Part shown: in pieces, positions 1 to 8,600 of the stretch
How the letters are laid out: the number at the start of each line of letters is the position of its first letter
How positions within the stretch are numbered: the stretch's first letter is position 1
Assembly: GCA_047600785.1 (NCBI GenBank)
Contig: JASGKH010000001.1
Coordinates: forward strand, 1 to 64,000
Direction of reading: 5' to 3'
Length of the DNA stretch: 64,000 bases
From: Breznakibacter sp047600785
GTDB taxonomy: Bacteria; Bacteroidota; Bacteroidia; Bacteroidales; Marinilabiliaceae
Notes under the pieces: model-generated
The model's database searches: none
What the model was told of the DNA's origin: nothing
The model's input: the letters and a program-made list of their open reading frames with translations, nothing else
Made by a program: the position numbers and the translations under genes

Positions 1-344
1 AGTCCGTCGTTCATGTACTTCAAAAAGCCGGGCGATGTTGACAAATCGTCTTCCAGTACAATGACTTTACCCCATTGGGTTATTATTTGTCCCACTCCGG
101 ATATTATATTTTGTGCAAGTCCCATATTGTTGGAGCGCTCAATCAATTCGACCGATTTAAATCCTTGTATGTCTCTGCAAATTTTTCTTACAGCCTCAGT
201 TTGTGGTTGCTCTCCTGCCTGCCTGGGGCCATCTGCAAAAATGTACAAAGAGGTTTCGGATGCATGTATGTTGGCTGCCAGTGCCGCCAATGTTTTTTGG
301 GTGTGCAACGGCCTGTTAAAAACAAATAATGCAACTGGAATCAT
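1..344 (-). CDS. glycosyltransferase, N-terminal part (cut by window edge)
   Basis: Reading the minus strand from an ATG at 344 gives 114 uninterrupted codons that run off the left edge. The protein begins MIPVALFVFNRPLHTQKTL and continues with a YIFADGPR segment and, near the cut, VIVLEDDLSTSPGFLKYM. The hydrophobic first strand, the FNRP turn and the acidic EDDL motif match the nucleotide-sugar-binding half of GT-A glycosyltransferases (family-2-like or GNT-I-like). The EDD probably coordinates the metal and sugar nucleotide. The acceptor-binding half is outside the window, so substrate and product cannot be judged. The gene diverges from tyrS across about 450 bases. No frameshift is visible. 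Certain as a coding region, good as a glycosyltransferase, unknown in specificity. Confidence 0.8.
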   Translation of the reverse strand, partial: MIPVALFVFNRPLHTQKTLAALAANIHASETSLYIFADGPRQAGEQPQTEAVRKICRDIQGFKSVELIERSNNMGLAQNIISGVGQIITQWGKVIVLEDDLSTSPGFLKYMNDG

Positions 345-793
345 TATAGATTTTTGTTTTATAACGTATTATGTGTGTATTGTTAATGCTTTACTTCGAT
401 GTTGGATATGAAGATGCCTCAACGTAAATTTACTCATAGATCAATGCGTATGTCAGTAACATTCCCATTTTTGGGAAAATATTTTAAGTAAAAGCCCATC
501 CGGAAATGGGACTGTTTCATGTCAGTTTTAATATTTATCATCTTAAAGTAATGTTTTCAATTAAACATTTAATATCAGGATTGACTGATAATTGTCGAAT
601 AATTTTTTCTCTTTCTATCACAAGAGTCAGCCATGTCGCAAATTAAGGAATTTGGCCCGATATTGAAAAGTATCCTGTAAGAGCATCTTCGTGTAAAGGC
701 CCATATCTGTACGTTATAGACATTTAATTATCTTTGATCGCTTTAATTTGGTGCATTTCAAAGACCGCAAAACGATTTATACATTCCACAACG
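345..793. other. intergenic region between glycosyltransferase and tyrS
   Basis: About 450 AT-rich bases between divergent genes. No open frame here looks like a protein. There is a weak stem-loop (CCCAT ... ATGGG, roughly 498-515) and a TAnnTTTG promoter element just ahead of tyrS. No repeats, RNA gene or T-box-like structure could be recognised by eye. Confidence 0.5.
729..736 (+). promoter_or_regulatory. putative -7 element of tyrS promoter
   Basis: TATCTTTG fits the Bacteroidota TAnnTTTG consensus, 57 bases before the tyrS ATG. No good TTTG -33 partner is visible at the usual spacing, so this is only a candidate. Confidence 0.3.
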
Positions 794-2086
794 ATGAATT
801 TTGTAGAAGAATTACAATGGCGCGGGATGATTCATGACATCATGCCTGGCACAGAGGAACAACTAACAAAAGAGATGACAACGGCTTATGTCGGGATTGA
901 CCCTACGGCCGATTCCTTGCATATTGGCCATTTGGTGGGAGTGATGATGTTGAAGCACTTCCAGATTGCCGGTCACAAACCCATTGTATTGGTGGGAGGG
1001 GCCACTGGTATGATCGGTGATCCGTCTGGCAAGTCGAACGAGCGCAATTTGCTGGATGAAGTGTCGTTACGCCATAATCAGGAGTGTCTGAAAAAACAGC
1101 TTTCGCGTTTTCTCGATTTTTATTCCGATGTGCCCAACCGTGCCGAGATGGTGAATAACTACGACTGGATGGAAGAGTTTTCGTTTCTGGCCTTTATCCG
1201 GGATGTGGGCAAACACATTACCGTCAATTATATGATGAGTAAGGACAGTGTGAAAAAACGCCTGAGCGCCGATTCGCGCGAGGGGATGTCGTTTACCGAA
1301 TTTACTTACCAATTGGTACAAGGATATGACTTTTTGCATTTGTACAGAAACAAGCAATGTAAGCTGCAAATGGGGGGATCTGACCAGTGGGGGAACATTA
1401 CCACGGGCACTGAAATAATTCGCCGGATCGATGGCGGCGATGCCTTTGCACTCACGTGCCCGCTTATCACCAAGGCCGATGGGGGGAAGTTTGGAAAGAC
1501 CGAAAGCGGAAATATATGGCTTGACCCGCAAAAAACGTCACCTTATAAATTCTATCAGTTCTGGTTGAACACCGGTGATGCCGATGCTGAAAAATACATC
1601 AAAATATTTACCTTGCTGCCAAGGACCGAAATCGAAGCCTTGGTCGCAAAGCAAGCCGAAGCGCCACATCTCCGTCCGCTCCAGAAATGTCTGGCAGAGA
1701 AAGTCACCATCATGGTACACGGGCAGGAAGCTTACGACACGGCCGTGGAGGCATCGCAAATTTTGTTTGGGCAAGGGACCACAGATACCCTCAAAAGAAT
1801 GGATGAGGAAACGTTCCTTTCTGTATTTGAGGGGGTGCCCGTTTTCAATATTTCAAAATCTGAGTTGGAGGCAGGCGTGAAAGTTGTGGATTTGTTGGGT
1901 GAGAAAACCCAGGTCTTTCCTTCGAAGGGAGAAGCCCGGAAGACCGTTCTGGCAGGAGGTGTCAGCATTAATAAAAACAAAGTGGAAACACACGATGCTA
2001 TTGTCGATTTAGCCATGCTGCTCAACCACAAGTATCTTTTGGTGCAAAAGGGGAAGAAGAACTATTTTATGCTGGTGGCCGAATAA
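794..2086 (+). CDS. tyrS: tyrosyl-tRNA synthetase
   Basis: Charges tRNA-Tyr with tyrosine in the cytoplasm (class Ic aminoacyl-tRNA synthetase). The 430-residue protein has the HIGH motif as HIGHLVG near residue 43. The KMSKS loop appears as KFGKT near residue 232, a common variant in bacterial TyrS. The C-terminal RNA-binding S4-type domain includes AGGVSINKNKV. The open frame extends 20 codons upstream, but that part is not TyrS-like. The ATG at 794 (MNFVEELQWRGM) gives the normal family start and length. The gene is convergent with a tRNA-Leu gene, with a shared hairpin terminator between them. Confidence 0.97.
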   Translation: MNFVEELQWRGMIHDIMPGTEEQLTKEMTTAYVGIDPTADSLHIGHLVGVMMLKHFQIAGHKPIVLVGGATGMIGDPSGKSNERNLLDEVSLRHNQECLKKQLSRFLDFYSDVPNRAEMVNNYDWMEEFSFLAFIRDVGKHITVNYMMSKDSVKKRLSADSREGMSFTEFTYQLVQGYDFLHLYRNKQCKLQMGGSDQWGNITTGTEIIRRIDGGDAFALTCPLITKADGGKFGKTESGNIWLDPQKTSPYKFYQFWLNTGDADAEKYIKIFTLLPRTEIEALVAKQAEAPHLRPLQKCLAEKVTIMVHGQEAYDTAVEASQILFGQGTTDTLKRMDEETFLSVFEGVPVFNISKSELEAGVKVVDLLGEKTQVFPSKGEARKTVLAGGVSINKNKVETHDAIVDLAMLLNHKYLLVQKGKKNYFMLVAE

Positions 2087-2150
2087 AGAAATTTTCCAAT
2101 AAAATATTTTCGTTGCAAGGGAAAAATATCTTTTGCGACGTTCTTTTTAT

Positions 2151-2186
2151 AAAAAATGCCCCTTGATATTTCAAGGGGCATTTTTG
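2151..2186. terminator. bidirectional terminator between tyrS and tRNA-Leu
   Basis: The stem ATGCCCCTTGA / TCAAGGGGCAT is flanked by an A-run on the left and a T-run on the right. It can therefore stop transcription from tyrS (plus) and from the tRNA gene (minus). Confidence 0.85.
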
Positions 2187-2270
2187 TACCCAGAGCCGGG
2201 ATCGAACCGGCACAGGGGTGAACCTACTGGTGTTTGAGACCAGCGCGTCTACCGATTCCGCCATCTGGGC
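2187..2270 (-). tRNA. tRNA-Leu(CAA)
   Basis: An 84-base class II tRNA on the minus strand. The acceptor stem is GCCCAGA pairing with TCTGGGT (one G-U pair), followed by discriminator A. The anticodon stem CTGGT/ACCAG encloses the loop CTCAAAC, giving anticodon CAA (reads UUG). There is a variable arm and a standard T arm with GGTTCGATCC. No CCA is encoded. A strong promoter lies just upstream and a bidirectional terminator just downstream, so it is probably a single-gene transcript. Confidence 0.95.
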
Positions 2271-2289
2271 AACTTTATTATTGCGGGTG

Positions 2290-2320
2290 CAAAGATAGAA
2301 GTTGATTTGAGAATCCCAAA
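2290..2320 (-). promoter_or_regulatory. promoter of tRNA-Leu
   Basis: On the minus strand TTTG (2317-2320), a spacer of exactly 19 bases, then TATCTTTG (2290-2297). This matches the published Bacteroides consensus TTTG-N19-TAnnTTTG fully. Transcription would begin about 15 bases before the mature tRNA 5' end. It is the best full promoter in the window. Confidence 0.7.
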
Positions 2321-2524
2321 ACATTTCGAAAAAAACTTGAAGCCTTCATTTGCATCGAAACCAAACATATTGGGGTTGAGAACTTGTGCCGGATTATTGG
2401 GCATCCTCGTTCATCCCGTCTGGACGTGGTCCCGGGAACCCATGCTGAACATTGCAAAATAAATTCCTCCGTTTCGTCAATAATCTTTAATTTCACGGGC
2501 TATAAAACTAAATATATCAACACG

Positions 2525-5038
2525 ATGGTGGAAATCTTTAAAAAGGGTTTGCCATGGCTGACCGCCGTGGTGGTTTTCGTGGCATTGAGCGTAGCCTATT
2601 TTGCGCCGATGCTCGAGGGTAAGCAATTGCCACAAATGGACGAGATACATGCCAAGGGCATGGCCAAGGAATTGGTGGATCACGAAGTCGAAACGGGAGA
2701 AAAATCAATGTGGACCAATTCCATGTTCGGAGGCATGCCGGCATACCAAATCAAGGGCGACTCGTCGGCCAATATTTTTTCAAAAATCAATCAGGTAACC
2801 CGTCTGGGATTGCCTTTCTATACCATTGCCATTTTGTTTTTGTATATGGTGGGCTTTTATTTGTTGCTGCTGAGCCTGCGTGTCGATAAATGGTTGAGTT
2901 TGGTCGGGGCCGTAGCTTTTGCCTTTGGTTCGTATAACCTGATAATTATTGTGGCGGGCCATATTACCAAAGCATACGCCATTGCATTGATGCCGGCAGT
3001 GTTAGCAGGCATTCTGTATGCATTTAACCGGAACCGGCTGGCCGGAGGCTTGTTCACAGCCGTGGCATTGGGCATGGAGATCGCTTACAACCATGTGCAG
3101 ATTACGTATTATCTGGCTTTAATCATATTGGTTCTGATAGCCTTTAAACTTTACGACGCCATTCGTTATCAAACAGTTCCTGAATTTGCCAAAACAGCCG
3201 GAGTCTTGGTGGTTGCCGTCGTATTGGCGATTTTGCCCAACATTACCAGCTTAGTCACCACCGCTGAATATAGCGAATACAGTATCCGTGGCAAGTCGGA
3301 ATTGAAACCGGCACAGAACGAAAAAGCGGGGACGGGGTTGGATAAAGATTATGCCATGGCATGGAGCTATGACAAGAAAGAAACATGGACACTATTGGTG
3401 CCCAACGTGGTCGGTGGAGCATCCGAAAGTTTTGCTACCGCTCCCGAAGCATTGGAAGAAGTAGACTCGCGCATCAAAGATGTGGTATCGCAACAAAGCC
3501 AATATTGGGGAGGACGTCCGTTTACGTCGGGACCGGTATACGTGGGGGCCATTGTCTGCTTTTTATTTGTGTTGGGAGCATTCGTTTACAAAGGACCAGA
3601 GCGTTGGTGGTTGGTGGTTGCCACCGTATTGTCGCTGTTTCTGGCATGGGGCAAAAATTTCGTGTGGTTCAACGACCTTATGTTCCACTATTTTCCGCTT
3701 TATAACAAGTTCCGGACCGTTGAGATGGCGTTGGTTATGGCCAGCGTTACCATGCCGGTACTGGCTTTCTTGGGGTTAAAAGAGATCTTTGATCGTCCGG
3801 AAACCGTTAAGCAGGAGATCAAATGGTTTGGTTTGGCGTTTGGTTTGACGGGCGGCATCAGTCTATTGTTCTTTTTAATGCCCACTGCTTTTTTCGACTT
3901 TATCAGCCCCGACGAATTGAAATCAATTTTAGATCAAAAGGCCCAGGCTGTGGCGCAAAATCCTCAGTATGCCGCTATGTACGATTTATTTATCGAAGGG
4001 ATTAAATCGGCCCGCATGTCATTGTTAAAAGCCGATGCCATCCGGAGCTTCTTCTTCATCGTGTTGGCATCGGGATCATTGTGGTTTTTCAGTACCAACA
4101 AACTATCTACCAAATTCCTTATTTCGGGACTGGCGATATTGATCCTGATCGATTTGTGGAGCATTGACAAACGTTACCTCAACGCTGACATGTTCCAAGC
4201 CAAATCGAAAGCCAATCCTTTTATCGAAACTCCTGCCGACAGGGCCATCTTGTCTGATACCGACCCCTATTACCGCGTATTTACGCTGTACCGGAATCCG
4301 TTTAATGATGCCTATACATCGTACTACCATAAATCGATTGGCGGTTACCACGGGGCCAAACTTCGTCGTTACCAGGATGTCATCGACCGTTACCTCATGC
4401 GTGACTGGCAGTTGTTGGCAACCCAGCTGCAAAAAGGCAACGATGGTAGTGTGGGACAGGTACTGGTTGTCACGTCGGTGACTAACATGCTTAATACCAA
4501 ATATTTGGTGTACAATCCCAACGCTGAACCTGTGCCCAATCCATTTGCCATGGGAAATGCGTGGTTTGTAAGCAATGTATCGGTGGCCCCAACCCCTGAT
4601 GAAGAACTGGATGCAATAGGTAAAGTGAACCTTAAAACTACTGCCGTGGTGGGCAAACGGTTTGCCGGTGCGGTGAACGGGTACGCCAATGATACGGTAT
4701 CGGGCAACATTCAGCTAACCAATTATGCCCCTGATAATCTTAAATTTAAGTGCGTGGTAAACAAACCCAGGCAATTGGCGGTATTCAGTGATATTTATTA
4801 CCCCAGGGGATGGAATGCTTATGTCGACGGGCAGAAAACCGATATCCTGCAGGTGAACTACATTTTGCGTGGATTGATGCTGGCTCAGGGAGCCCACGAC
4901 GTGGAATTTCGTTTTGAACCCGATTCGTTCAAAATGGGACAGGCTGTTGCCTATACCGGTTCAGCATTGATCGTGGCGCTGATCGTGTGGTTTGGCTATT
5001 CGGAATGGAAGAAGCGGAAAGTTGGCGCAGTTAAATAA
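2525..5038 (+). CDS. YfhO-family integral membrane protein
   Basis: An 837-residue multi-pass membrane protein. It has an N-terminal helix (LTAVVVFVALSVAYFAPML), then a conserved segment with MDEIHAKGMAKELVDH and SMFGGMPAYQI. About ten further hydrophobic helices follow, then a long extracytoplasmic C-terminal region rich in beta strands, and a last helix before a KKRK tail. This architecture and the FGGMPAYQI segment are typical of Bacteroidota YfhO proteins, which resemble GT-C glycosyltransferases. In Bacillus, YfhO is linked to lipoteichoic-acid glycosylation; the role here is unknown. The open frame starts 47 codons earlier, but the hydrophobic N terminus and family start support ATG 2525. 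Confidence 0.85.
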   Translation: MVEIFKKGLPWLTAVVVFVALSVAYFAPMLEGKQLPQMDEIHAKGMAKELVDHEVETGEKSMWTNSMFGGMPAYQIKGDSSANIFSKINQVTRLGLPFYTIAILFLYMVGFYLLLLSLRVDKWLSLVGAVAFAFGSYNLIIIVAGHITKAYAIALMPAVLAGILYAFNRNRLAGGLFTAVALGMEIAYNHVQITYYLALIILVLIAFKLYDAIRYQTVPEFAKTAGVLVVAVVLAILPNITSLVTTAEYSEYSIRGKSELKPAQNEKAGTGLDKDYAMAWSYDKKETWTLLVPNVVGGASESFATAPEALEEVDSRIKDVVSQQSQYWGGRPFTSGPVYVGAIVCFLFVLGAFVYKGPERWWLVVATVLSLFLAWGKNFVWFNDLMFHYFPLYNKFRTVEMALVMASVTMPVLAFLGLKEIFDRPETVKQEIKWFGLAFGLTGGISLLFFLMPTAFFDFISPDELKSILDQKAQAVAQNPQYAAMYDLFIEGIKSARMSLLKADAIRSFFFIVLASGSLWFFSTNKLSTKFLISGLAILILIDLWSIDKRYLNADMFQAKSKANPFIETPADRAILSDTDPYYRVFTLYRNPFNDAYTSYYHKSIGGYHGAKLRRYQDVIDRYLMRDWQLLATQLQKGNDGSVGQVLVVTSVTNMLNTKYLVYNPNAEPVPNPFAMGNAWFVSNVSVAPTPDEELDAIGKVNLKTTAVVGKRFAGAVNGYANDTVSGNIQLTNYAPDNLKFKCVVNKPRQLAVFSDIYYPRGWNAYVDGQKTDILQVNYILRGLMLAQGAHDVEFRFEPDSFKMGQAVAYTGSALIVALIVWFGYSEWKKRKVGAVK

Positions 5039-5059
5039 TCGACTTCAAACATTAGTTAA

Positions 5060-5095
5060 AACGGCGCGGTGCGGAAATGCATCGCGCCGTTTTTG
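5060..5095 (+). terminator. terminator after the YfhO-family gene
   Basis: The stem AACGGCGCG / CGCGCCGTT is followed by a run of T, 22 bases after the stop codon. Confidence 0.85.
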
Positions 5096-5461
5096 TTGAA
5101 AGACGGGGAAACGGCCGAGAACACCGAACAGGGCCATGGACAATAGTTGGAGTTCGAGTGAAGATGGGGCAGGGTACGCGCTTACAGCCAAATCCTAATT
5201 GCGGAACAGGAATGACCCTGCCACATTCTTCGAATATAATGAGGGTGTCCGCAGGATGATTTACATCGCCAACCCCATTTAGGGATGCATACCATCAAGA
5301 CAAAGGGGACTTTCACCTCCGGACAAACTGATATACTTAGCGGTACGGGAAGTATGATGGATTTAGGGCTTAAGTAAGGTGTTTTGTATAAAGACTGAAT
5401 TGTCACCTTAAATACATGAAATCTTGCAGTGATTGCATTGGATTGTGGGACATGAAAAAAA
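5096..5461. other. non-coding stretch downstream of the YfhO-family gene
   Basis: About 365 bases between converging transcripts. Short open frames on both strands have no protein-like composition and no neighbour logic. No RNA gene or repeat is recognisable. It leads into the large palindrome that begins near 5462. Confidence 0.5.
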
Positions 5462-5679
5462 CCCATGGGGCCGTCAAAAAAGTCTGAAGGGTTTTTCTGA
5501 ACCGTCAAATTGTAAGTTGCATAGTCCTGTTAACCCCAAAGTCTCCCAACCCAGACTTAAATATCCACAGAAAGGGATATTTAAGTCTGGCTGGGCAGGC
5601 AGGGAGGAGTAAATTGCAAACTTGCTTTCAATTTGTTCGCTGAAAATCTTTTGGTTTTCTTTTTGGATGGCCCCATTGG
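5462..5679. repeat. 218-bp imperfect palindrome with 16-bp perfect core
   Basis: The core is a perfect inverted repeat, CCAGACTTAAATATCC (5551-5566) and its complement (5575-5590), with an 8-base loop. Beyond the core the two sides remain recognisably complementary. CCCATGGGGCC at 5462 faces GGCCCCATTGG at 5669-5679, and CAAATTG plus AAGTTGCA on the left face CAATTTG and TGCAAACTT on the right. The outer ends are equidistant from the core centre (5570.5), so the arms have almost no net insertions or deletions. It begins 15 bases past the alpha-2-macroglobulin stop codon. It may be a decayed inverted duplication or MITE-like element, or a large 3' mRNA hairpin. Confidence 0.65.
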
Positions 5680-5694
5680 TTTTACCGATGGAGT

Positions 5695-8600
5695 TTATTC
5701 CACTGTCACCCATTTTCCGGGGACCAACGCGCTGATGGTTTTGTCGTACATCGCTTCGCCGTTCACACCGGGCAAATAGAAGGTTCCTTTGTAAGCGGCA
5801 TTGAGCACGATCACCATCTTTTTGGTTTGGTTAGCACCCAGGTCGAAATACGAATACACACGGTCGTCCCGTATGTCGCGGTAAGTGGGAACATCGCCTT
5901 CGTAAGCTGAAGGGCCGTCTTCCATGCGTGTGTTGCGGATTTCCCATCCGGAAGGGAATATCTGCGAAAGGGCAAGGTTTTTATAACCGCCCATGGTACC
6001 TGGGTTGGTAATCCGCACGGTAGCTTTAAAGTCGGTGCCCTGCGGAAGTTTCGACACGTCAACAGGCAGCCCTTTCAGATCGGTGTATTCCACGGCGATC
6101 TTTAAATTGTTCGAATAGGCTGTTTCTTCGCCGGCTGCAGGAATACCTTCCAGGACCACCCTTGCGTACAGCACGCTGTTGGTGTGGTTGGCAATGCCCA
6201 CTTCGCCCGAATTGGTGCGGATAGCCAAACTATCGGCGTACAACGGTTTGTTTTGCGTAAACGTGCCCTTTTTCTTTCCGTCGATGGTCAGCGAGAACTT
6301 CATCTCTTTGGTCGTCGATTTATCGCCGATAAAATGGCTGATGGCCAGCAACGAATAGGCAGTGGCTTGAGTACTCATCCAGTTGCCGCCAGAGAGTTGT
6401 TTGGACAGTTGGATGACCAGCGGCATCGCTTTTTCGCGTTGCTTCAACAGGGTAAACGTTTCGATCACCAACGCAGAGTTGCGCTCTTCAGAGCCATAAG
6501 TATAATCGTATGTTCCGGCCGGAACGGCTTCGCTTAACGCAATATTCTCGATAAGCTGGGTGGCTACACTGTGTTGCCCTGCCAGGGCGTAAGTTGCGGC
6601 CAAACGCCATTGTGCCGCCACGGCCAGCTTGGGTTCGTTTCGTAGCCGGTTCATGGCGCTCATTTCGGCCTCACCGGCCAATGCCAGTGTGTAGAGCCGG
6701 TAAGCTTGTGCCAGCATACTGTACCCCGCGTAACCGTTCGATGGTTTGTTCCATTGACGGGCTTGGCGTTTTTGGTAATCGATCCAGTCTTTTTTCAAAT
6801 TGATGGGCAGTATAAAACCTTTCTTTTCGGCTTCGATCAAAAAATGTCCGGCATATGAGCTTCCCCAGTCGTCCGATTGGGTGGCGCCCGGCCAATAACC
6901 GAAACCTCCGTCTGTTCGGGCCATCGATTTTAAGCGGACAATGGCGGCACGGACGTTTTCTTCCATCTTGTCTCTCAACGGTTTTGCTTGTTCAACGACA
7001 TCCCCGATAAAGAGCTGGGGAAAAGCGGCCGACGTGGTTTGTTCGATGCACCCGTGCGGATAGGCCAGCAGGTATTTCAACCTTGTCCCGAAATCGATGG
7101 GCGGAACCGACGAAATTTCCATTACGGCCCTGTTGGTTCCGTCGATACCCGGTAAAGTGTACGATAAAGTCGCGGATGCATTGGCATCGATGGTTTTTTC
7201 GACTGTTTTGGTGATGGGCGGATTGGGGTTACGTACCTCGATCTCTATTTCGTCTTCGGCCGATTCCTTGCCCGATGAGGCTTGGAATTTAATTTTGGCC
7301 ACGCCTGTTTTGCTGGCTATGTCAAGGTCGAAAGTAGCTATTTGGTCGCCCTGTGCACCAAAGTTAAGCCTTTTGGTTTTTTCGCCCACGACCTGCACCG
7401 GTCCGGAGGCATTGACCGACACATCGACATTGCCAAGGTTGTCTTTCATGGCGAACACGGAGACGGGCAATTTCACTTTTTCGCCCACACCCAGCACACG
7501 GGGCAGGGTTGCCAATACCATCAGCGGTTTGCGTACAGGTGTGGTTACTTCGGCTTGCCCGTAGCTTCCCTGGTTGCAGGCCACTACCATGGTGCGCACC
7601 GACCCGATGTAGCGCGGCATCACAAACCGATGGGTTTGCGATTTACCTTTTTCAAGAGTGAACGGTCCGGCAAATTTGACCATGGGCTTGAACCTGTTGG
7701 CTTTTTGTCCGCCTTTTTTGCCTGCTAATTCATCATCGCCACCAAGGCTAAAGGCCCGTTCTATTTTCCCTCCATAAGCCCCCATGACGTAATCGTACAG
7801 ATCCCACGTTTTTACGCCCAATGCTTCGCGTGCGTAAAAACTGTTCCACGGATCGGGGGTGGCGAAACGGGTAAGGTCGAGCAGGCCATCGTCCACAATA
7901 GCCAACGTGTACGACATTTTTTTGCCTTTGGCTTCTTTGACGGTAATGGCCACTTCTTTATCGGGCTGAAGTTCTTTGGGCATGTCGATAACGGGGGCCA
8001 GGTGTGTGTCTGGGTTTTCTACCAACAAGGGAATAACGCCGTAAAGGCGTATGGGCAGGTTGTTGTCGGCCTGGTTATGTGGTTGCACCAACGTGACGTG
8101 GGCATATATATTGGGTGCCATGTCCGGCGTTATGTCGAACGAAGCCTGGGTAAGGCCTTTTTTTGTTTCTACCCAGAATGCATTGAGGACGCGTGAACCG
8201 GTTTCAATGCTGACCAGCGCACGTCCTTTATCTGGCGAAGGAAACGATAACGTGGCTTTTTCGCCGATGGCATATTTTTCTTTTTCGGCCGTAAAATTTA
8301 ACATAGCTGCATCTTGCGGGTTATTGCCCATCGGCTTGAGGGCCCATCCGGGCCAATCGACGTATACGGTTTTTCCCGCGGCATGACCACCCTGCATATC
8401 GGTAACACGGATGAGGTAACGTCCCCATTCGGGGTATTTGATCTGGAACTTGAAGCTACCTTTCCCGTTAGACGTTGATAATGTGCCCGATGCCACCAGG
8501 TTTTCCGATACCGAACCTGCATACCGGGCCAAATCATCTTCGCCCGATTCCCACCACCAGCGCCATTGTACTTTGTAAATTTGATACCTCAGGTTTTGCC

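Noticed and set aside
1067..1531. 154-codon minus-strand open frame inside tyrS
   Set aside because: Shadow frame opposite a certain gene; no recognisable protein features.
2187..2270. tRNA-Leu as the end of an integrated element
   Set aside because: No integrase gene or repeated 3' tRNA fragment was seen in the flanking sequence.
5182..5508. 108-codon minus-strand frame in the gap after the YfhO-family gene
   Set aside because: Composition not protein-like, overlaps the palindrome, and no start or context supports it.
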